Shown here one piece after another: positions 58,180-64,000 of a DNA stretch of 64,000 bases. Both the position numbers and the translations under genes were made by a program. This DNA is from Muraenolepis orangiensis. Its lineage: Eukaryota > Chordata > Actinopteri > Gadiformes > Muraenolepididae. The notes below the pieces were generated by a model. The model saw nothing but the letters and a program-made list of their open reading frames with translations, searched no databases and was not told the DNA's origin. The DNA is taken from the NCBI GenBank assembly GCA_027704905.1, contig CM051001.1, positions 21,068,110-21,132,109 on the forward strand, read 5' to 3'. Position 1 is the first letter of the stretch. Each line of letters opens with the position of its first letter.

Positions 58180-61100
58180 ATGACCTCTCAAGTGGACCTC
58201 GACATGGTGAGTTTCCATCAGAAAATAAAAACATTAATTTGCATTCTAGAGAGTCTGGAGTTAGTTCTGATTGTGCGGCGAAACTGCTCGTCCTGTACAC
58301 TAACGCATGCCCACCGGTGGACATGGATGATGCGTGATTGACATGGCACCCGTTTATATATATCATTTTTTTTTTCATTGCAGAATTCATTTGTTTGCGT
58401 TAAAAATGGGTGGTGTGGACGAGGATTAGCCAACGTGCAGAAATGCAAAAAAACTAGAACAGGCACCGATTTTTTTCCTGCAAACACCATCTGTCTAATC
58501 CCAATAGAAACGCTGCCCTACTTTCCTTTCAAGGTTTTGGCACAATTGATTTGCACCCAGTTACCTTCTCCCCTATGAGCTGTGGCTCTCACCTACTGCC
58601 TGAATGGAGAGGGTTGTGTGAGGTGACCAGATCCCCCAAGAGAATAAGACAGGATATTGTGCTTTTTGAGCAAGCTACGGATGTGTTATTTTTAAGTGTT
58701 TCAAGTTATTGTTATCGTCTTTATAAACAAACAATGGTCGCTGTGCAAGTATGCACTTTCATTGTTTAAGCCTTCATTGTGTCATGTAGGCCAGTGTTGC
58801 AAAAATATGCTCATACGTATTCGGCAATTTTGTTTATGTAGTCCTAAATTAATGGAGTAGGAATTGTATGAAGCTGTAGTTTTATTATCACGTGTCATAT
58901 CTAGCGCTTAAAGATAATTTGTCGTAAAGAAGGGTGTAATGTTGTTAAGAAAAGGTCTGAAAATATTCCAGGGACTCAGGAATATTAGGCCTCAGGCCGC
59001 TTGTTGACTTTCACTGGATTGGACCACGGGTGGCCTATTCCCAATGTGTAATGTTACCACGGACAGTGGGGCAGATTTGACTTAGTTTTGTCCCAGATGG
59101 GAGGGATGTTGATAGAGGTATGTGGAGAGTGTGTTACCCCATATGGAGGTTATGCGGTTTAGGACGGGGGGAGGGGAGCCTGCCGCGGGGAGGTTGTTTG
59201 TAAACAGATTGGAGTGTGGGATGTTTGCCCTGGTCCTGACGTCACAACGCATGGATCTTCTTTGTTCTCGCTGGGTGGGTTTTGAACAAAAGTTATGGGA
59301 AATTTATATTCTTGAGTCTAAAGGTTGACCTAGGCTTTATACCATGATGGGTATAACCAACCCCTGATTATAGTTATCTAGAAATGGGTTCTGCATGCTC
59401 ATTTGGTTATTAAAGACCGAAGAATGAATAACGGGTTACTTTTAGATTTGATATATGCTGCACTTAGTGGTTAACAAAATGGTGTCTTAGTACAGAACAC
59501 ATGCTTCCTTTACATCTGCTTTCACTACCTCATTTCACTTCTCATATGATTATTTTTTTGCCAATCTGTCAAATCTTTTGTTTTCCTTAGAAGTTAGTTT
59601 GCATCGAGGCATGCATCTGTGGTTGTTGATTTACAAATCGTTTTTGCTTTTCAATGTGGCACCTGGACCCTAAACATTATCACACGTTTCTCTAATCTTT
59701 ACATGCCATTATCCCAGTTGCTGTATTGTTCACAAGGCCATAAGCAGAGTGTTGCTATGTAAGCAGCAATTGACTGCCAGTTTACAGTTCCTCCCTGTTA
59801 GAGGTTGGACTGCATGCTGTTATTTTGTGTTTGAAAGAGATTTATTTTTTCATAGCTTCTTAAAGAATAAGAGGATGTAAGCTGCCAGCCTTTACATACA
59901 CACACACACCACACACTACCCCCTTGGGCAATGCATTTGCCATGTTCATTTAATAACATGGTCCTGGGGCTGTCTGGGACACCTGGGGTTAGTGCATTAA
60001 GGCAGCAGCCCAGAGAGGAGCCCCCTGGCCCCCAGGAATTGAAGGGCTGGTGCCCCCCTCCCTCTCTTCCTTCGCTTCCTTCCTGAGCCCCACCCCTATC
60101 TGTATCTGTTGCTGCTAGCTGTAGGGGCTCACTTCAAAGTAGGAACCGGCCCCAGTCAAAGGGCTGAGAAGGGGCTCTGGGTGAATCTAATTAGGCTTGG
60201 AATGCCTGTCTCTCCACAGCCCCACAAAGGTCACGTCACTCCCATCAAGGTTAGCGGAAGAAACCGGGAGGGTTTCTCCCCTACTCTCGAGGCAGGAGCT
60301 AGAGTAGAACTTCTTCTTCTGTGGTGCTTTTTGTAGTTCTCTGTGATGCTGGTTTCTGCGGTGGCCAATTGTGTTTCTTTCTCTTGCCCTTCCTCCGTCC
60401 CAGGTGAACCTGCGCCTCATTCTGGTGAGTGGGAAGACGGAAGACTTCACCTTTTCTCCCAACGACTCGGCCACGGACATCGCCAAGCATGTGTTTGACA
60501 ACTGGCCCACCGGTAAGTTTCCACCGATTTTTAAGCTCGGGGGGGAAGAAGATGGCAATGCCTATATCTGCATCATAGAGTCAAGTTGGTTATATATAGT
60601 AACACTCTAGTTCCAATTGCACCGTGGCCAAGTTGGGATTAGGTGTACATATGCAATGGTCTAAAGCCACTTCATAAATGATCAATGTTTTTAATTGTCA
60701 ATTGTCTTGGCCCCAAGGATATTTAATATTATATTCAGGATTTCACTCTCACAGACAGTAAAAGTTATTGACAAAATTAGAGGTGTGACTATGAAACTAT
60801 AAAAATGTTTGATTACATTTTGTATAGGCCTATGCAATTAAATTTCACTATATTAATCGATGAAAGGTTGACTATGTTCTCACTTTTTCTCTAGTATGTT
60901 TTAGTTATCTAAACAAAACCCTTCCGTTTGGGGAAAAAGCTAGTATTAAATTGATCCCAGCTCTAGGCCAATCACCACTAGCTTTTACCTCACCTCACCT
61001 GATCTCATGTCTCATTACCTCACTTTAACTCACATAATCTCCCCTCACCGATCTCTCCTCGCCTCACTTTACCTCAAGTGACTTTACCGTAGTTCACTGT

Positions 61101-61985
61101 ACATTACCTCACCGTACCGTAAACAAAACCACTTGAATACAAGGACCTGTATTACTTGGTGTAACCAGAGCTGTAAATACTGTGGTTGGCAGGCTGGGAG
61201 GAGGAGCAGGTGAGCAGCCCCAGCATCCTGCGGCTCATCTTCCAGGGAAGGTTTCTCCATGGCAACGTGACTCTGGGAGGTACGACACCGGCCAAACCCA
61301 CAAATTGAATATGCAATCCTATTTTGCATGTCATCCAAGTTCATGTATAGTTCAAGAAGTACATAATTACATATGAACGAAGAGGGTTTCTTCTCAATTC
61401 TAAGCCAACATTGCTTCCCAGATATACCTGACAAGCCATGATAAACAAACTAGTCTATAGTCTTTCATTTAAATTATGATGGTTTAGATCAGTAACTCTA
61501 GTTAATGCTGTTTTAATGCATCAAATATGTTTCCAAAATGTGCACAGAATATGAATATGAACTGGACACCTACTGGAGGACAATAACTATGCTATAAACT
61601 ATAATAATCTATATTTTACTGTTTGGTATCGAAAGCTCTGAAGCTACCTCCAGGCCGAACAACAGTCATGCACTTGGTTGCCAGGGAAACCCTTCCGGAA
61701 CCCAACTCCCACGGTGAGAACTTCCCCCCTGGTGGGTTGATCCCACCTCCTTAGTCTCCTGCCATGGGCGGGGCCCTCCATCGCTCTCTCTCTCAACACT
61801 GATTGGATCTTAAAGTTTGGTGTGACGTTGGTTCATGACATGAACCAACATCACACAAACAAACACATGCAATGTTTTTCTTGTTAACATTCGTTTTCCT
61901 TCCTGTGCTGTCCTGTGTGCTTTCCATTGCAGGTCAGAGGAACCGAGAGAAAGCCACAGAGAGCAACTGCTGTCTCCTCCTGTAA
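58180..61985 (+). CDS. ubl3: Ubiquitin-like protein 3 (membrane-anchored Ub-fold protein)
   Basis: UBL3/MUB proteins carry a ubiquitin fold, are prenylated and sit at the plasma membrane; mammalian UBL3 has been linked to sorting of proteins into small extracellular vesicles. Exons 58180-58206, 60404-60512, 61193-61279, 61636-61713 and 61933-61985 join in phases 0,1,1,1 to 117 residues, the human length. The product reads MTSQVDLDMVNLRLILVSGK, then SPNDSATDIAKHVFDNWP, WEEEQVSSPSILRLIFQGRF, HGNVTLGALKLPPGRTTVMH and LVARETLPEPNS. It ends NCCLLL, a CAAX box whose last Leu predicts geranylgeranylation, with an extra cysteine before it. The match to human is close except at the N-terminus. Teleosts often have two copies (a and b); which one this is cannot be decided here. 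Confidence 0.95.
58207..60403 (+). other. ubl3 intron 1
   Basis: No second gene recognised on either strand. The short open frames here lack family similarity. Confidence 0.6.
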
Positions 61986-64000
61986 GTGGAACAGAGGACA
62001 CCCTGTTCTACCTGGTCCCCTCCCCCTCCCCCTTCCCTCCCTTCCTCCCTCCCACTACTTTACCCTCCGCACTGTCATCCTGTCCGCTGCAGTGGATTTG
62101 GGGTAATCACAGGAAGTCTGGTGGAGGAATATCACTGACTCCTCATCAGATGTCTTCATTTTTCTTCTCTTTTTTTTTTTTTGTTTTTTTGTTGAAACAT
62201 TTACTGTTGCCAAACTCTTGCTCTTTTCGTTCTTGAAGAAGTGTGATACAGAAAATGGTCGTCTCCGGGCCCCGTCTTATCTACCAAGGAACCAACGGAA
62301 AAAAAATGCAAACTTGCATTTAGACGGCCAATAGACTGTACTGGGAACCGGTCGGTAGCTAACTGACGGTAGACAACTTCACCATAGATATATAACTCCT
62401 CATTTTTTATTTTTTTTTGTGTGTGAAATAGAATGGGGATTTACACAGAAAATCCATATTATAAAAAAAAAAAAAAACTTTATACAAAAAAAGAAGATTT
62501 TATGGGCTTTCACACCCATTTTCACAGTTCTAGCTTGAAATATTCTAACACGAGAGGACGGTTCCAGAACGGACCAGAGAATTGGACGTGTTCTGCGGTC
62601 ACATTGACTCAAACAGACTCTGCAGCGTCTCGTGTGTTCAGGATGAATAGACTAATCCCTCACTGCTACTTGGTTGGAGGTTATTGTTTTTCTTCTTCTT
62701 TGGGTCTTACAGCATGGTGTTAAACTTCTCATTGCACTTAACCGAGTTACTCTGAAAGTGTGCGATTGCAATTTCTTTTCTTTTTTGTATAGGCGTCATC
62801 TGATTTCACCCCCTTATCCTTATTTAGAATATGTGCCATTCTTCTTATCTATGGACTCAGCCGGCGTCCACCCTGATGAAGTTGTTCCGTTTTTTTTTCC
62901 TTATCCGTTTCATCACCTTAAAGTTGGCTCCTTGCAAGTTGAAAGCAAGCTATACATATATGGGGATTTTAAATGACCTATGTGGAACATTGGGTGAACC
63001 CTCCCCCCCCCTCCCCAAAAGAGGCAAAGGGGACCCGTCTGTGTTCAGGAGAACTGGTTGGATCCCGGGGGGGGGGGGGGAGAAGGAAGCGGGGATGCAA
63101 TTCCGATGTCCTTCGGGCGGTGGGTTTGCCTGTGAGTGATGCATGTTGGGGAGTACTGGTGACGCTACTGGTCTGTGCAAAGCGCCGTCCGTTTCAACTG
63201 ACTACTGAAGCCGATGCCGCAGTCTTTTTTTTTTCTTTTTAATGACCGCTCATTGTGGTTGCAAAAAAATATTATTGTTAAATGGAAGTCAGTGGGGTAA
63301 AGATATATACTATACTGTCTATAGTGTCATTATATTTTCCATATTTGCTTAGAGCCCCAATAGATATGCTTCCTCTATTGCTAAATGGTTAAGGGTTTAA
63401 AACAAACAAAAAAATAATTGGTATTCAAAGTGAATGGTTTAAAACTGTTCACCTTTACTTTATACCTCAGTGTTTATGTTCAATAGTGTCTGATGCAAGT
63501 GACATGTTACTGCAGTCTATAACTGTCCTCTTCCTCTCCTCCCCCCTCCCCGCCCTAGTGTCATTTAATTCACAACCCCTTAGGTGACAAAAAAAAACAG
63601 TAGGCCTATACTTCAAACGTCCTTTTTTTTTTTAGGAACCAAAGGATGACGTCACATGCGTCAAGACCACGTTTTAGTGCGGTCTTTGGTTCTCTGTAGC
63701 TCCTCCCTCCCCCTCGCGCCTTGTCCAACGGGAGACTCGAAGGGAGCCTGATTGACGGGCCGTTTTAGCTGCAGTGAAAACTGCGAGGATGACGTGATGT
63801 GAGTATGAGGCCCTCTGCTGGACACTTCATGACACTTCATGACGATGTGAACTTCTCTCCCACTCATAGGAAAGAATGACGACATTTTGATGGTGTTTCA
63901 CCCTTTTTTTTTTCTTTATATATATTGTTTGCCTTTAATCGTGGAATCCAATAATGGCATTACTATTGACATTTTCGAATATCAATTTTTATCTGGTCTA
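61986..64000 (+). other. ubl3 3' UTR and downstream
   Basis: Non-coding with many T, A, C and G homopolymers (near 62166, 62462, 63001, 63066, 63622). No canonical AATAAA was found after the stop codon, so the transcript end is unknown and may lie beyond the window or use a variant signal. Confidence 0.45.

Noticed and set aside
58378..58769. Open frames in ubl3 intron 1
   Set aside because: Short, no family similarity, no supporting splice phase; UBL3 is complete at 117 residues without them.

Overview
This is a eukaryotic, vertebrate window, and it looks like a ray-finned (teleost) fish. Split genes with GT/AG introns encode recognisable vertebrate proteins. Teleost interspersed repeats, including several copies with a core like gacgcttttatccaaagc, are scattered between them. 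Long TG/CA, CT/GA and CCCT microsatellites are extremely dense. That density resembles what is reported for gadid (cod-type) genomes, but I cannot fix the species from sequence alone.

Layout, left to right: (1) 1-12423, 3' part of mbnl3 (+), a muscleblind-like splicing regulator whose first zinc-finger exon lies left of the window. (2) 12424-19584, non-coding, probable mbnl3 3' UTR and spacer with a TTAA-flanked MITE. (3) 19585-20338, rap2c (+), two coding exons. (4) 23046-24722, alg13 (+), four exons, short 164-aa form. (5) about 25240-26970, a poorly preserved CXorf65-like gene (+) with an in-frame stop. (6) 30292-40306, a complete sestrin (+), nine coding exons, closest to SESN3 but with a remodelled leucine-binding segment. 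(7) 45797-48089, foxo4 (-), two coding exons, tail-to-tail with the sestrin. (8) 51850-56901, slc7a3 (+), cationic amino-acid transporter, eleven exons, 620 aa. (9) 58180-61985, ubl3 (+), five exons, 117 aa, prenylated ubiquitin-like protein. The rest is introns, UTRs, promoters and repeats.

Most of these genes correspond to human X-linked genes (MBNL3 and RAP2C at Xq26, ALG13 at Xq23, CXorf65, FOXO4 and SLC7A3 at Xq13), so the window is a rearranged piece of that block. The sestrin beside foxo4 has no counterpart beside human FOXO4. It parallels the human SESN1-FOXO3 neighbourhood and may be an ancient fourth sestrin. There is a functional thread: FOXO factors induce sestrins, sestrins sense leucine and restrain mTORC1, and slc7a3 imports arginine and lysine.

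The most interesting points are: the sestrin keeps its GATOR2-binding and redox motifs but lacks the three threonines of the leucine lid; one of its acceptors is abutted by about 220 nt of pure TG; the mbnl3 C-terminus switches through a terminal exon that begins with an in-frame stop in one phase; and the CXorf65-like gene appears decayed. Exon boundaries were placed by hand from splice signals, reading-frame phase and remembered family sequences; no search was run.
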